A stretch of DNA of 64,000 bases from Pedobacter psychrotolerans (GCF_004340665.1 NZ_SLWO01000003.1:62001-126000); one strand, 5' to 3'; positions 1 through 9,507 are shown, counted from the stretch's first letter. Notes: generated by a model from the letters alone, not told the origin. Numbers and translations are program-made.

Positions 1-33
1 ATAAACCGCAATAAGAAGCTTATTTATGGATGA
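1..33 (+). CDS. 3' end of an upstream gene, probably the MntA antitoxin (partial)
   Basis: Frame 1 is open from the window edge and ends at TGA 31-33, with last residues INRNKKLIYG. It overlaps the start of the HepT gene by 8 bp. MntA-type nucleotidyltransferases normally sit directly upstream of HepT and are often translationally coupled to it, so this is most simply the antitoxin C-terminus. Only ten codons are visible, so the identity rests on context. Confidence 0.45.
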   Translation: MNRNKKLIYG

Positions 34-385
34 GCGAATTCTTAAATGGCTTTTAGATATTAAAATTGCGATAACAGAAATCGATGGATACTTTCTTGAA
101 CATCCTAAAGACTTTTTCAAATATCAGAAAAACGTGATGTTAAAAAGAGCCATAGAACGAGATCTTGAAATAATTGGCGAAGCAATGAACAGAATTTTAA
201 CGAGAGATAGTGAGTTTCACATAAAAATTACGAATGCAAAATTAATTGTCGGACTTAGAAATCAGGTAATCCATGCTTATGATAGTATATCTGATGAAAG
301 TATCTGGTCTATCCTGCTAAATCACCTGCCAAAACTTAAAATAGAAGTAAACATTCTACTCGATAATAATCTAACTATAGATTAA
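26..385 (+). CDS. hepT: HepT-like ribonuclease toxin (DUF86 family)
   Basis: A 119-aa, largely helical protein of the DUF86/HepT family. The HEPN nuclease signature R-x4-H-x-Y is present as RNQVIHAY, with R78, H83 and Y85. In characterised pairs HepT is an RNA-cleaving toxin, and the partner MntA neutralises it by transferring AMP to the motif tyrosine. The upstream frame overlaps the start by 8 bp, as expected for a coupled antitoxin-toxin operon. The family call is confident from the motif and size. Toxicity and pairing are inferred, because the antitoxin lies outside the window. Confidence 0.85.
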   Translation: MDERILKWLLDIKIAITEIDGYFLEHPKDFFKYQKNVMLKRAIERDLEIIGEAMNRILTRDSEFHIKITNAKLIVGLRNQVIHAYDSISDESIWSILLNHLPKLKIEVNILLDNNLTID

Positions 386-527
386 TGATTTAACTATCTA
401 GGCAAGTAGATATTATACAAGTTATTGATCTCATGGATTATTGAGACTTCCAAAACGAAAAAAAACACAAATCACCGAAACCTATTCAAAATTATTTACC
501 TTGAAAATATTTAACTATTTACTTTAC

Positions 528-578
528 CTTCTGCTCCAAACCCTTCTACCATCAACCTTCCTACCCTCTACCTCTTTT
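528..578. repeat. Low-complexity degenerate 7-mer tract
   Basis: Read on the minus strand this is a purine-rich run of degenerate GGTAGAG / GGTTGAT-like heptamers lying just beyond the stop of the amidase gene. It has no convincing coding frame and no terminator shape. It looks like simple-sequence intergenic expansion. Confidence 0.4.
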
Positions 579-1413
579 AGTATTTCGTATAAACATTATA
601 CAACACCAATAAATCAACAGGTGTAAGCTTTGGAGTGATATCACTTTGTATAAAGTGACGTTTAAAACCAACTATTGCAGCGCCCAAATCGCTGGTGTCG
701 TAGCCCATTAATTTTAGTGCGTTTGGTCCATCGAAATCAACTGGTGGGTTTTTAAGCACATCATCATACCAATAACCAAAGCCTTTTAAAGCTAATTTTT
801 TCCATGGAAACTTATTCGGATCCGGCTTACGCTTAGGCGCAATATCAGAATGGCCAATAAAATTTGCTGTCGGAATATTATAGGCTTTTTTTAATGTTTC
901 TAATAATTTAACCAGGCTATTGATTTGTGCATCCGGCCATGGGTCTGTCGTGCCATTATTATCCAGCTCAATCCCTATCGAAGAGGAGTTTAAATCCGTA
1001 TCTTTTCCCCATTTACCAATACCGGCGTGATTTGATCGTAGGTAATCGTTCACCATATGTACTACTTTCCCATCCCGGCTAATCACATAATGTGCACTAA
1101 CTGCTGCCTTAGTGGAATGGAAGGTCTTAATCGTCTGGGCTAAACTATCCTGAGCAGTGTGGTGAAGGATCACAAAATTAGGTTTACGTATCCCAAAATT
1201 TACAGAACCAACCCAGGTTTGGTTTGTTGCATTTTGTAGATCATAAAGCTGACCTTCAGGTGGAGTAGTTGAAATTATTTTCGCAAAATCTTTACTTTTT
1301 TGCTTGTAAATCTTTTCTGTTGCAGCATATTTATTCGTCCCGCAGGAAGAAAAGAGTAGCGCTAATGCCAAAATTGAAGTGCCTTTTAAAATATAAGATT
1401 TTACTGGAAACAT
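577..1413 (-). CDS. N-acetylmuramoyl-L-alanine amidase lipoprotein (Amidase_2/AmpD-like)
   Basis: A 278-aa protein with an N-terminal lipoprotein signal (lipobox LFSSC, Cys24) and an Amidase_2/PGRP-type domain at about residues 75-230. The zinc-site pattern is visible: HH at 84-85, H129, H188 in GHSDIAP, and D198 in the KPDP motif, with K196 at the AmpD catalytic-lysine position. It should cleave the amide bond between N-acetylmuramic acid and L-alanine in peptidoglycan or muropeptides, anchored to a membrane facing the periplasm. The roughly 50 residues after the catalytic core are unassigned. It is a single gene with its own TAnnTTTG promoter. Whether the role is recycling or remodelling is unknown. 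Confidence 0.88.
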   Translation of the reverse strand: MFPVKSYILKGTSILALALLFSSCGTNKYAATEKIYKQKSKDFAKIISTTPPEGQLYDLQNATNQTWVGSVNFGIRKPNFVILHHTAQDSLAQTIKTFHSTKAAVSAHYVISRDGKVVHMVNDYLRSNHAGIGKWGKDTDLNSSSIGIELDNNGTTDPWPDAQINSLVKLLETLKKAYNIPTANFIGHSDIAPKRKPDPNKFPWKKLALKGFGYWYDDVLKNPPVDFDGPNALKLMGYDTSDLGAAIVGFKRHFIQSDITPKLTPVDLLVLYNVYTKY

Positions 1414-1441
1414 GGTATAATTTAAATAAAATATGAAGTTA

Positions 1442-1475
1442 CAAAGTTAGGTTAAACTTCATCCATTACATCAAA
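1442..1475 (-). promoter_or_regulatory. Bacteroidota-type promoter for the amidase gene
   Basis: On the minus strand TAACTTTG (1449-1442) matches the -7 consensus TAnnTTTG, and TTTG at 1475-1472 lies 22 bp upstream as a -33 element. Transcription would start close to the amidase ATG at 1413, leaving a short leader. Confidence 0.45.
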
Positions 1476-1527
1476 TTTTATACAAAGCTTTCAAATTTTA
1501 GTAATTTAGTCGCGATATATCTTAATC

Positions 1528-3207
1528 ATGAAAAAACTATACAAACCTATACTATTTGTATCGGCAATAGCCTGTTCTACAAGTTTATTTACTGCTTGTA
1601 GAAATACGGGCAAACCTACTGAAGAAAAAGTAACCGTTGTACAAAAAGATAGCTTAACGGACTATGTTGCAAACAGACTTCCTATATATGAAAGGGTAAA
1701 ACTTAGCACAAATCTTAATCAGCTTAGTGTTAATGACCGTAAAATTTTGCCGCTTCTTATTCAGGCAGCTGAAATTATGGATGAACTTTATTGGAAGCAG
1801 GCCTATCCTCAACGTGATAGTTTATTGGCCACCATTAAGGATGAAAAAACCCGCGAATTTGTTAATATTAACTATGGACCTTGGGACAGGTTAAATAATG
1901 ACAAACCTTTCGTTGCAGGAGTGGGAAATAAACCTGAAGGTGCCTCATTTTATCCTTATGGCACCACAAAGGAAGAAATTGAAAAAGCTGAATTAACAGA
2001 TAAATATGGAGCATATTCAGTAGTAAAAAAAGATAGCCTCGGAAAATTCATTACTGTTCCTTATCATGTATTATTCGCTTCTGAATTACAAAGAGCAAGT
2101 TCCCTTTTGAAACAAGCAGCACTAATCGCAGAAGATGCTGGCTTAAAAAAATATCTAAACCTACGCGCTGATGCCTTAGTAACGGATAAGTTTACCGCTA
2201 GTGATTATGCCTGGTTAGACATGAAAACAAACGGATTGGATATTATTATAGGTCCGATTGAAAATTATGAAGATAAACTTTTCAATGCCCGTACCAGTTA
2301 TGAAGCCTATGTTTTAATTAAAGATAAAGAATGGAGTAAGCGCCTGGCAAAATACGTAAAGCTTTTACCAGAATTACAAAAAAACCTTCCAGTACCGGCT
2401 AAGTATAAAACCGAAACACCAGGAACAGATTCTGAATTGAATGCTTACGATGTAGTGTATTATGCCGGAGATTGCAATGCCGGATCAAAAACCATTGCGG
2501 TTAACTTGCCGAATGATGAGAAAATTCAACAGGAAAAAGGGACCCGCCGCTCGCAACTCAAAAATGCGATGCAAGCGAAATTTGATAAGATTCTCCTTCC
2601 TATTTCGAGGGAATTAATTGATGCCGATCAGCAGCAATATATTAAGTTCGATGCTTTTTTTGCCAATGTAATGTTTCATGAGGTTGCACATGGTTTGGGA
2701 ATCAAAAAAACCATTACAGGAAAAGGCTTTGTTCGTGAGGCTTTAAAAGAACAATACAGCTGGTTGGAAGAAGGCAAAGCTGATATTTTAGGCTTGTACA
2801 TGGTTACTGGCTTATTAAAAAAAGGTGAGCTTCAAGGCGACATTAAAAGTTATTATACCACCTTTATGGCTGGCATTTTAAGATCAGTTCGTTTTGGCGT
2901 ATCAGAGGCACATGGCAAAGCCAACATGCAATGCTTTAATTACTTTGCAGAAAAAGGCGCTTTCGAGCGTACATCCAAAGGAACATATAAAGTTAACTTC
3001 GAAAAGTTTGCCTCTGCTATGAATGAGCTTAGTGCATTCATTATTACTTTACAAGGGAACGGTGATAAAGCTGCAGTAGAGAAGACTCAAAAAGAAAAAG
3101 CGGTTATTCCAGCTACACTTCAGCAAGACCTGGACCGTTTGACCAGAAAAAACATTCCTGTTGATGTTGTTTTTGAACAAGGTGTAGACGTATTAGGTGT
3201 AAAATAG
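1528..3207 (+). CDS. Zinc metallopeptidase lipoprotein, dipeptidyl-peptidase III (M49)-like
   Basis: A 559-aa protein with a lipoprotein signal (lipobox FTAC near residue 24). The metal site is HEVAH at residues 384-388, followed about 26 residues later by EEGKAD (414-419), which would supply the third ligand. Spacing and flanking sequence resemble the DPP III / M49 clan and the DPP III-like domain of some plant Nudix proteins. Classical M49 enzymes have HExxGH, with one extra residue, so this is a variant. It probably removes dipeptides from oligopeptides in the periplasm. No partner gene is adjacent and a strong terminator follows. Family assignment is fairly sure; the substrate is unknown. 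Confidence 0.75.
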   Translation: MKKLYKPILFVSAIACSTSLFTACRNTGKPTEEKVTVVQKDSLTDYVANRLPIYERVKLSTNLNQLSVNDRKILPLLIQAAEIMDELYWKQAYPQRDSLLATIKDEKTREFVNINYGPWDRLNNDKPFVAGVGNKPEGASFYPYGTTKEEIEKAELTDKYGAYSVVKKDSLGKFITVPYHVLFASELQRASSLLKQAALIAEDAGLKKYLNLRADALVTDKFTASDYAWLDMKTNGLDIIIGPIENYEDKLFNARTSYEAYVLIKDKEWSKRLAKYVKLLPELQKNLPVPAKYKTETPGTDSELNAYDVVYYAGDCNAGSKTIAVNLPNDEKIQQEKGTRRSQLKNAMQAKFDKILLPISRELIDADQQQYIKFDAFFANVMFHEVAHGLGIKKTITGKGFVREALKEQYSWLEEGKADILGLYMVTGLLKKGELQGDIKSYYTTFMAGILRSVRFGVSEAHGKANMQCFNYFAEKGAFERTSKGTYKVNFEKFASAMNELSAFIITLQGNGDKAAVEKTQKEKAVIPATLQQDLDRLTRKNIPVDVVFEQGVDVLGVK

Positions 3208-3248
3208 CAGTAAAAACAAATAGCACATTGTTTTTCGATGTGCAAAAT

Positions 3249-3306
3249 AAATCCCTGATTTAAAGACTTATACTCGTCTTTGAATCAGGGATTTTTCTTT
3301 TTTTTT
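3249..3306 (+). terminator. Rho-independent terminator after the M49-like gene
   Basis: Near-perfect 19-bp stem (arms 3249-3267 and 3276-3294, one mismatch, core AAATCCCTGATT / AATCAGGGATTT), with an 8-nt loop and a T-rich tract to 3306. Confidence 0.9.
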
Positions 3307-3473
3307 AAAAACTGCGTAACCTTTTAAAAAAACGTTCGTCTTACTGATAACTAAAAAGGGAGACTATTCGTTTCCAAGCTAAACTTTAAACATAAAGGCA
3401 AAAATAGAAAGCGTATGCAACATGCGTTATGGAACTATTTTGCCTGGATTTTTTAAAACTTAAACCGAAACAA

Positions 3474-5912
3474 ATGAGAATTTTATACAAAATATCCTTC
3501 ATCATCATTACTGCTTTCTCTTCAGTAAGTTTATTTGCACAAACTTCGCCCAAGCCTAACCTAACGGGAATTATCCTTGATGAGAATAAAAAACCAGTAG
3601 ATTATGCAACAGTAGTATTATATAAAGCAGCTGATTCAAGCATTGTAAAAACCAGTTTTACGGATCAAAATGGCATTTTTGGTTTTGCTGTCAACACAGA
3701 AGGAAGCTACTTTTACAAAGCCAGTAACATGGGCTACAATACTTTTAAAAGTAAAACCATTACACTTACAGACAAAAACCAGAAGGTAGATTTTGGTTCT
3801 GCTCAACTCGCCTCCAGCACTCAAAATTTAAAAGAAGTAAGTATTGCTGTAACCAAACCATTAATCGAAAGAAAAATGGATAGGGTAGTGATGAACGTTT
3901 CAACCAGTGCCATCATGACGGGCTCTACCGCACTGGAGGTATTACAAAAAGCACCGGGAGTTTCGGTAGATCAGAATGATAACATTTCAATGCAGGGCAA
4001 ACAGGGTGTTTTAATTCAGCTTGATGGGAAACAAACCTATATGAGTAGCGCCGATGTAGCGAATCTACTTCGGAACATGCAAAGCTCAGAAATTGAAACC
4101 ATCGAATTGATTACTAATCCATCCTCTAAATACGATGCAGCCGGAAATTCGGGAATTATCAACATTAAAACAAAGAAAAACAAAGCTGGTGGCACAAATG
4201 GAAGCCTAAATGCAACAGCCGGATATGGTAAAAACTTTAGAGGTAACACAGGTCTGAACCTGAACCATAGAACAAAAAAACTGAATCTGTTTGGAAACTA
4301 TAATTACGGAAAAACTACCCGTGAAAATATCATTACTATTGACCGTATTTCAAACGGAACACCAGATACTTATTTTATGCAATCAGGATCGAGCTTAAGA
4401 AAACAGCAAAACAATAATTTCAAAGCAGGCTTAGATTACTTCATCGATAAAAATAATACAATAGGCGTATTGGTAAATGGCTATTTTAATCGCGGAACAG
4501 AGGCTTCTAAAAATAATACGTTAATTGGACCGTCATTCCAACAGGTAGATTCAACACTAGCATCTAATAGTTTGCAAACCAATAAATACAATAATATTTC
4601 TTATAACCTCAATTACAAATCAGTTTTAGATACCGCAGGCTCTGAAATTTCTGCAGATTTTGATTACTCTAAATACAATGGAAACGATGGTTCTGAATAT
4701 GAGAATGATTATATGTTCGCCAATGGAAATAGAATTCGCCCAATTAATTATACCAGAAACGGTACACCTTCAAAAATTGATATTAAAGCTTTTAAAGTTG
4801 ATTATAATGTTGCATTGAGTAAAACCATCAAGCTTGAAGCTGGCCTAAAAAGTAGCTGGGTAAAAACAGATAACGATTTGCAGGCTGAAGAATTGGTTAA
4901 TAATGTTTGGCAAAATGATGTTCGCCGCAGCAATCAGTTTGTGTATGATGAAAATGTAAATGCGGCTTACACTAATATTAACAAGCAATTCAAAAATACC
5001 AGTATTCAACTTGGTTTAAGGATTGAGCAAACCAATTCTAAAGGAAACCTGGTTACTACAAATACGATAGTAGAACGAAATTATTTCGATTTCTTCCCGA
5101 CATTATTTGTGCAGCAAACACTTTCGAAAAATAATCAATTGGGTTTCTCCTACAGTCGCAGGATAGACCGTCCAAGTTATGATGCTTTAAATCCTTTTAT
5201 ATACTATCTGGATCAATATACCTACAATAAAGGAAATCCATTTTTGAAACCGCAATACACCAATAATGTTGAGTTAAGTTACACTTTCATGAAGAAATAT
5301 ATGCTTTCCGTTGGTTATAGTAAAACTAACGATGTAATTACTGAAGTATTATTACCAGATTCAGCACAAAAAGCATTATTTCAAACCAATGAAAATCTAG
5401 CTAAAAACACCAGTTACAATGCCAACTTAAACATTCCTGTTCAGGTAGCAAAGTGGTGGTCGATGAACAACAACTTAAACGTTTTCTACTTAAGTTTTGA
5501 GGCGCCGGATTTAGCTGGTGTGGCCTTGAAAACTGGAAAAACATCCTTCCAGTTTAAATCTCAGCAAAGCTTTACCATTGTAAGTGGTTTTACTGCAGAG
5601 TTAAATGGCAGCTATGAATCACCCCTAGATTATGGCACTTTAAGAATCAAATCCCGCTATTCTATTGATGCTGGTTTAAGCAAATCATTATTAGACAAAA
5701 AAGCAACTTTGAAATTGGCTTTGTCTGATATATTCAATACCTACAAAAATGATATTTCCAGTGCTTACCCAGGCTTGAAATATGAGGTACATCAGAAAAA
5801 TGAAAGCCAGATTGGAAGAATAACTTTCACTTACCGTTTTGGTAAAGAGATTAAACCTGCCCGTCGCCGCACCACAGGTTCAGAAGCAGAGCAAAACAGA
5901 ATGAAGAATTAA
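3474..5912 (+). CDS. TonB-dependent-receptor-like outer membrane beta-barrel protein
   Basis: An 812-aa protein from ATG 3474. This start is preferred because it gives a clean signal peptide (MRILYKISFIIITAF...LFAQ); an upstream in-frame ATG at 3429 would add 15 non-signal residues. After the signal come a carboxypeptidase-regulatory-like beta-sandwich (about 25-120), a plug region (about 125-230, with the GNSGIINIKTKK segment common in this family) and a long C-terminal barrel rich in Asn and aromatic residues. It belongs to the Bacteroidota outer-membrane beta-barrel family related to TonB-dependent receptors. No SusD partner, sigma or anti-sigma gene is adjacent, so the ligand cannot be predicted. 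It is flanked by terminators, so it is monocistronic. Confidence 0.82.
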   Translation: MRILYKISFIIITAFSSVSLFAQTSPKPNLTGIILDENKKPVDYATVVLYKAADSSIVKTSFTDQNGIFGFAVNTEGSYFYKASNMGYNTFKSKTITLTDKNQKVDFGSAQLASSTQNLKEVSIAVTKPLIERKMDRVVMNVSTSAIMTGSTALEVLQKAPGVSVDQNDNISMQGKQGVLIQLDGKQTYMSSADVANLLRNMQSSEIETIELITNPSSKYDAAGNSGIINIKTKKNKAGGTNGSLNATAGYGKNFRGNTGLNLNHRTKKLNLFGNYNYGKTTRENIITIDRISNGTPDTYFMQSGSSLRKQQNNNFKAGLDYFIDKNNTIGVLVNGYFNRGTEASKNNTLIGPSFQQVDSTLASNSLQTNKYNNISYNLNYKSVLDTAGSEISADFDYSKYNGNDGSEYENDYMFANGNRIRPINYTRNGTPSKIDIKAFKVDYNVALSKTIKLEAGLKSSWVKTDNDLQAEELVNNVWQNDVRRSNQFVYDENVNAAYTNINKQFKNTSIQLGLRIEQTNSKGNLVTTNTIVERNYFDFFPTLFVQQTLSKNNQLGFSYSRRIDRPSYDALNPFIYYLDQYTYNKGNPFLKPQYTNNVELSYTFMKKYMLSVGYSKTNDVITEVLLPDSAQKALFQTNENLAKNTSYNANLNIPVQVAKWWSMNNNLNVFYLSFEAPDLAGVALKTGKTSFQFKSQQSFTIVSGFTAELNGSYESPLDYGTLRIKSRYSIDAGLSKSLLDKKATLKLALSDIFNTYKNDISSAYPGLKYEVHQKNESQIGRITFTYRFGKEIKPARRRTTGSEAEQNRMKN

Positions 5913-5972
5913 ATTATGAAGTTTGAGACCTGCTGTTTATACCTCATTTTGATCAGCACAATTTGAAAACAA

Positions 5973-5998
5973 AAAGGGCGATGTTTCCATCGCCCTTT
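5973..5998. terminator. Bidirectional terminator between the receptor gene and carB
   Basis: Perfect 11-bp stem AAAGGGCGATG / CATCGCCCTTT with a TTTC loop, A-rich on one side and T-rich on the other. It lies between two convergent genes and can serve both. Confidence 0.85.
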
Positions 5999-6004
5999 CC
6001 TATT

Positions 6005-8842
6005 TTATTTACTCAAATACATTGATTTATCTTTGTAAAGCTTACGGAAGTAAGGATCTTCTAAATCTTTAATGAAACGTATCGCTTCACCAGTAGATTT
6101 CATTTCAGGGCCTAACTCTTTCGTAACCTCAGGAAATTTATCGTAAGAAAATACCGGTTCTTTAATTGCATAACCTTTAAGCTTACGTTCGATAGTGAAA
6201 TCTTTCAATTTCGCTACACCTAACATAATTTTAGCTGCAATGTTAATATATGGAACGTCATATGCCTTGGCAATAAAAGGAACCGTACGAGATGCTCTTG
6301 GATTAGCCTCAATCACGTAAACCTTTTCATCCTTGATGGCAAACTGAATATTCAACAAGCCACGTACATCTAAAGCTTTCGCAATCTTGATGGAATACTC
6401 TTCCATTGCCTTAGTTACCGATTCTGGCAAGCTAAAAGTAGGTAACACCGCAAATGAATCACCGGAGTGAATACCCGCAGGCTCAATATGTTCCATCATC
6501 CCAATAATGTGAACATCATCACCATCAGAGATTGAATCAGATTCAGCTTCCTCTGCCCTATCTAAAAAGTGATCAATCAACACACGATTACCAGGCAAAT
6601 CACCTAATAATTTTACTACTGCTTTTTCCAGGTCTTCATCGTTAATTACAATGCTCATCCCTTGTCCACCTAATACATAACTTGGACGAACCAATACTGG
6701 ATAACCTACTTCATTGGCAACCACAATAGCTTCTTCAGCATTTTCAGCTACACCATATTTAGGATATGGAATATTTAACTCTTTTAATAAATCTGAGAAG
6801 CGACCGCGATCTTCAGCGATATCCATATTCTCGAAAGATGTTCCGATAATTTTAACGCCTAGTGCCGATAATTTTTCTGCCATTTTCAAGGCTGTTTGAC
6901 CGCCCAATTGAACAATCACGCCAACTGGCTTTTCTAACTCAATAATTTCACGAACATGTTCCCAGAAAACTGGCTCGAAGTATAATTTATCAGCCATATT
7001 AAAATCTGTAGAAACCGTTTCAGGGTTACAGTTCACCATGATGGCTTCAAAACCAGACTCTTTAGCAGCTAATAAACCATGTACGCAAGAGTAATCAAAT
7101 TCTATTCCCTGACCAATACGGTTAGGGCCAGAACCTAAAACAATTACCTTTTTATTTTCTGTAGGGATTGATTCATTTTCCTCATCAAAAGAAGAATAGT
7201 AATAAGGTGTTTGAGCAGGGAATTCCGCAGCACAAGTATCCACCATTTTATAAACTCTGTTGATGCCTAAAGCCTTACGGCGATCATAAACCTCATCTTC
7301 GGTAACATTCCCTAACAACCAGGCAATCTGAATATCAGAGAATCCTTTTTGTTTAAGGGTAAAGAAGAAATCACGAGGAATATTATTTAATGAATATCTT
7401 TTTAATTCAGTTTCTAAAAGAACAAGATCCTGAATTTGGTTTAAGAACCATTTATCAATTTTAGTTACCTTACGGATAGATTCCAAAGGCACACCCATTG
7501 TCATGGCATCTTTTATTAAGAATAAACGATTCCAGGAAGCATGCTCCAAACCGTCCATAATTTCTTCGATGTTTCGCACTTGTCTGCCATCAGCACCTAA
7601 ACCCGCACGGCTTATTTCTAAACTCTGACAGGCTTTCTGTAAGGCTTCGATAAAAGTACGGCCGATTGCCATTACCTCACCTACAGATTTCATTTGTAAG
7701 CCTAGTTCTTTGTTAGCTCCTTTAAATTTATCGAAATTCCAGCGAGGGATTTTAACGATTACGTAATCTAAAGTAGGCTCAAAGTATGCTGAAGTTGTTT
7801 TGGTAATTTGATTTTCAATCTCATCCAAGTTATAACCGATAGCTAATTTCGCTGCAATTTTAGCGATTGGATAACCAGTTGCTTTACTCGCTAAAGCTGA
7901 TGAACGGGATACACGTGGATTAATTTCGATGGCGATAATGTCATCATTTGCAGGATTTACCGAGAATTGAACATTACATCCACCAGCAAAAGTACCGATA
8001 GCACGCATCATTTTGATGGCCTGATTTCTCATATCCTGGTAACAACGGTCAGATAAGGTCATCGCTGGTGCTACAGTAATGGAATCTCCTGTGTGGATAC
8101 CCATTGGATCGAAGTTTTCGATTGAGCAGATAATGATTACATTATCGTTGCTGTCTCTCAATAGCTCCAACTCATATTCTTTCCAGCCTAAAACAGCTTG
8201 TTCTACCAAAACCTCATGTGTTGGCGAAGCTTCTAAGCCACGTTTAAGTGCAGCGTCAAATTCTTCCTTTTTGTGCACAAAACCACCACCAGAACCACCT
8301 AAAGTATACGATGGGCGAATTACCAAAGGAAAACCAATTTCTTGAGCAGCTTCTTTACCTTCTAAAAATGAGTTGGCAATTTTAGAAGGTGCTACACCTA
8401 CACCTATATCAACCATTAACTGGCGGAAAGATTCACGGTTTTCGGTTTTTTCGATAGCCGCTACATCAACACCGACAACTTTAACACCATATTTTTCCCA
8501 AACACCACGCTCGGAAGCTTCTACACAAAGATTTAGCGCTGTTTGACCGCCCATAGTTGGCAAAACAGCGTCAATTCTAGGTAAATCTGTAGAGTTTATA
8601 TGCTCTTGAAGAATAGCTTCAATTGAATCAACAGTTAAAGGGCGAAGATAAACATGATCACCAATAACTTTATCCGTCATAATTGTTGCCGGATTAGAGT
8701 TGATAATGGAAACGGTAATCCCTTCTTCTTTTAAAGAAAGTGCCGCTTGCGAACCGGCATAATCAAATTCGCAGGCTTGGCCAATAATAATTGGTCCCGA
8801 TCCGATAATTAATACTGAGCGTATTGAAGTGTCTTTAGGCAT
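6005..8842 (-). CDS. carB: Carbamoyl-phosphate synthase large subunit, short form
   Basis: A 945-aa protein with two tandem ATP-grasp halves. The first half (about 1-400) makes carboxyphosphate, a helical oligomerisation region follows (about 400-550), and the second half (about 555-935) makes carbamoyl phosphate. Hallmarks include IGSGPIIIGQACEFDYAG at the N-terminus, its internal echo LGSGPNRIGQGIEFDYS, and GGSGGG and GGQGMS loops. The protein stops where the C-terminal MGS-like allosteric domain would begin (E. coli CarB is about 1,070 aa), so UMP/ornithine-type regulation through that domain is not expected. carA is not in this window. The function call is very secure. Confidence 0.96.
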   Translation of the reverse strand: MPKDTSIRSVLIIGSGPIIIGQACEFDYAGSQAALSLKEEGITVSIINSNPATIMTDKVIGDHVYLRPLTVDSIEAILQEHINSTDLPRIDAVLPTMGGQTALNLCVEASERGVWEKYGVKVVGVDVAAIEKTENRESFRQLMVDIGVGVAPSKIANSFLEGKEAAQEIGFPLVIRPSYTLGGSGGGFVHKKEEFDAALKRGLEASPTHEVLVEQAVLGWKEYELELLRDSNDNVIIICSIENFDPMGIHTGDSITVAPAMTLSDRCYQDMRNQAIKMMRAIGTFAGGCNVQFSVNPANDDIIAIEINPRVSRSSALASKATGYPIAKIAAKLAIGYNLDEIENQITKTTSAYFEPTLDYVIVKIPRWNFDKFKGANKELGLQMKSVGEVMAIGRTFIEALQKACQSLEISRAGLGADGRQVRNIEEIMDGLEHASWNRLFLIKDAMTMGVPLESIRKVTKIDKWFLNQIQDLVLLETELKRYSLNNIPRDFFFTLKQKGFSDIQIAWLLGNVTEDEVYDRRKALGINRVYKMVDTCAAEFPAQTPYYYSSFDEENESIPTENKKVIVLGSGPNRIGQGIEFDYSCVHGLLAAKESGFEAIMVNCNPETVSTDFNMADKLYFEPVFWEHVREIIELEKPVGVIVQLGGQTALKMAEKLSALGVKIIGTSFENMDIAEDRGRFSDLLKELNIPYPKYGVAENAEEAIVVANEVGYPVLVRPSYVLGGQGMSIVINDEDLEKAVVKLLGDLPGNRVLIDHFLDRAEEAESDSISDGDDVHIIGMMEHIEPAGIHSGDSFAVLPTFSLPESVTKAMEEYSIKIAKALDVRGLLNIQFAIKDEKVYVIEANPRASRTVPFIAKAYDVPYINIAAKIMLGVAKLKDFTIERKLKGYAIKEPVFSYDKFPEVTKELGPEMKSTGEAIRFIKDLEDPYFRKLYKDKSMYLSK

Positions 8843-8954
8843 GATTAAGCTTAAACAATGATTAAAATTCTAAAGTATTTGACTTGGTAAAGGTGAAGAA
8901 GCAAGGAGGTTTTTTGCTTTTTGAAGAGAAAATCCCAACTGTTCTGTCGGGATG

Positions 8955-8962
8955 CAAAGATA
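8955..8962 (-). promoter_or_regulatory. Putative -7 element upstream of carB
   Basis: TATCTTTG on the minus strand matches TAnnTTTG. No good -33 TTTG is seen at the usual distance, so this is only a candidate. It would give a leader of about 105 nt. Apart from this element and the terminator at 9152-9177, the 347-bp gap 8843-9189 is AT-rich and shows no gene. Confidence 0.35.
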
Positions 8963-9151
8963 TGTTTTTTGAAGTAGTTTTTTGATTAAATTTTTAAAAT
9001 TAATATACCCTAAATCAAACCACTGGAATGCACCTTTTTATGCTAACAAACTAAAGAATAAATTAAGGTTATGAAATAGTTAAACAGATGTTTTCAAGAA
9101 GAATTATTCTTTCTGTTTATTGGTAATGAGATCGATCTAAATTCTGAAAAC

Positions 9152-9177
9152 AAAAAAGGAGCTGATGCTCCTTTTTT
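9152..9177 (-). terminator. Rho-independent terminator of the small exported-protein gene
   Basis: Perfect 11-bp stem AAAAAAGGAGC / GCTCCTTTTTT with a TGAT loop, 12 bp past the stop codon of the 9190-9507 gene. Confidence 0.85.
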
Positions 9178-9189
9178 GTTTTTTTTATG

Positions 9190-9507
9190 CTATTGCTTCA
9201 ATCTCACTTCTCCCAGGTCGGTAGTGGTACTGTCTTTAACAGCAACATTTTCAATAACAGCATCTTTATATGGCGCATTGGCTTTGATCACTAACGTATA
9301 AACCCCTTCTTTCAGCTTGGTAAAAGAAAAGCTACCTTGATTAACGGGAACACTCATAGTATCCTGACCAGCAATAAGTGAAACACCCGTCGCTGCGTCA
9401 GCTGGGCCTACCCGCCCAACAATACCACCTAATTTAACAAAAGTAAAAGCCACAAACAGAATAGATGAAAGAATTAAGGCTACGCAAAAAACACTCAGCT
9501 TTTTCAT
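9190..9507 (-). CDS. Small exported protein with a carboxypeptidase-regulatory-like fold
   Basis: A 105-aa protein with an N-terminal hydrophobic segment (about residues 4-24; signal peptide or anchor). A short beta-rich domain follows, with the pattern GxVxxxxAAxGVSLIAG...GSFSFTKLKEGVYTLVI. That pattern is typical of CarboxypepD_reg-like / transthyretin-like modules in Bacteroidota surface proteins. It is a stand-alone copy without a receptor attached, lying between terminators. No enzymatic residues are expected. The role is unknown; a structural or binding function is the most that can be inferred. Confidence 0.65.
   Translation of the reverse strand: MKKLSVFCVALILSSILFVAFTFVKLGGIVGRVGPADAATGVSLIAGQDTMSVPVNQGSFSFTKLKEGVYTLVIKANAPYKDAVIENVAVKDSTTTDLGEVRLKQ

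Noticed and set aside
441..626. Short plus-strand frame after hepT
   Set aside because: Low-complexity composition over a heptamer tract and overlap with the end of the amidase gene; no initiation context.
6005..8842. Frameshift truncating CarB
   Set aside because: The protein ends cleanly at a domain boundary and a terminator follows within 35 bp; no remnant of the missing domain is seen after the stop.
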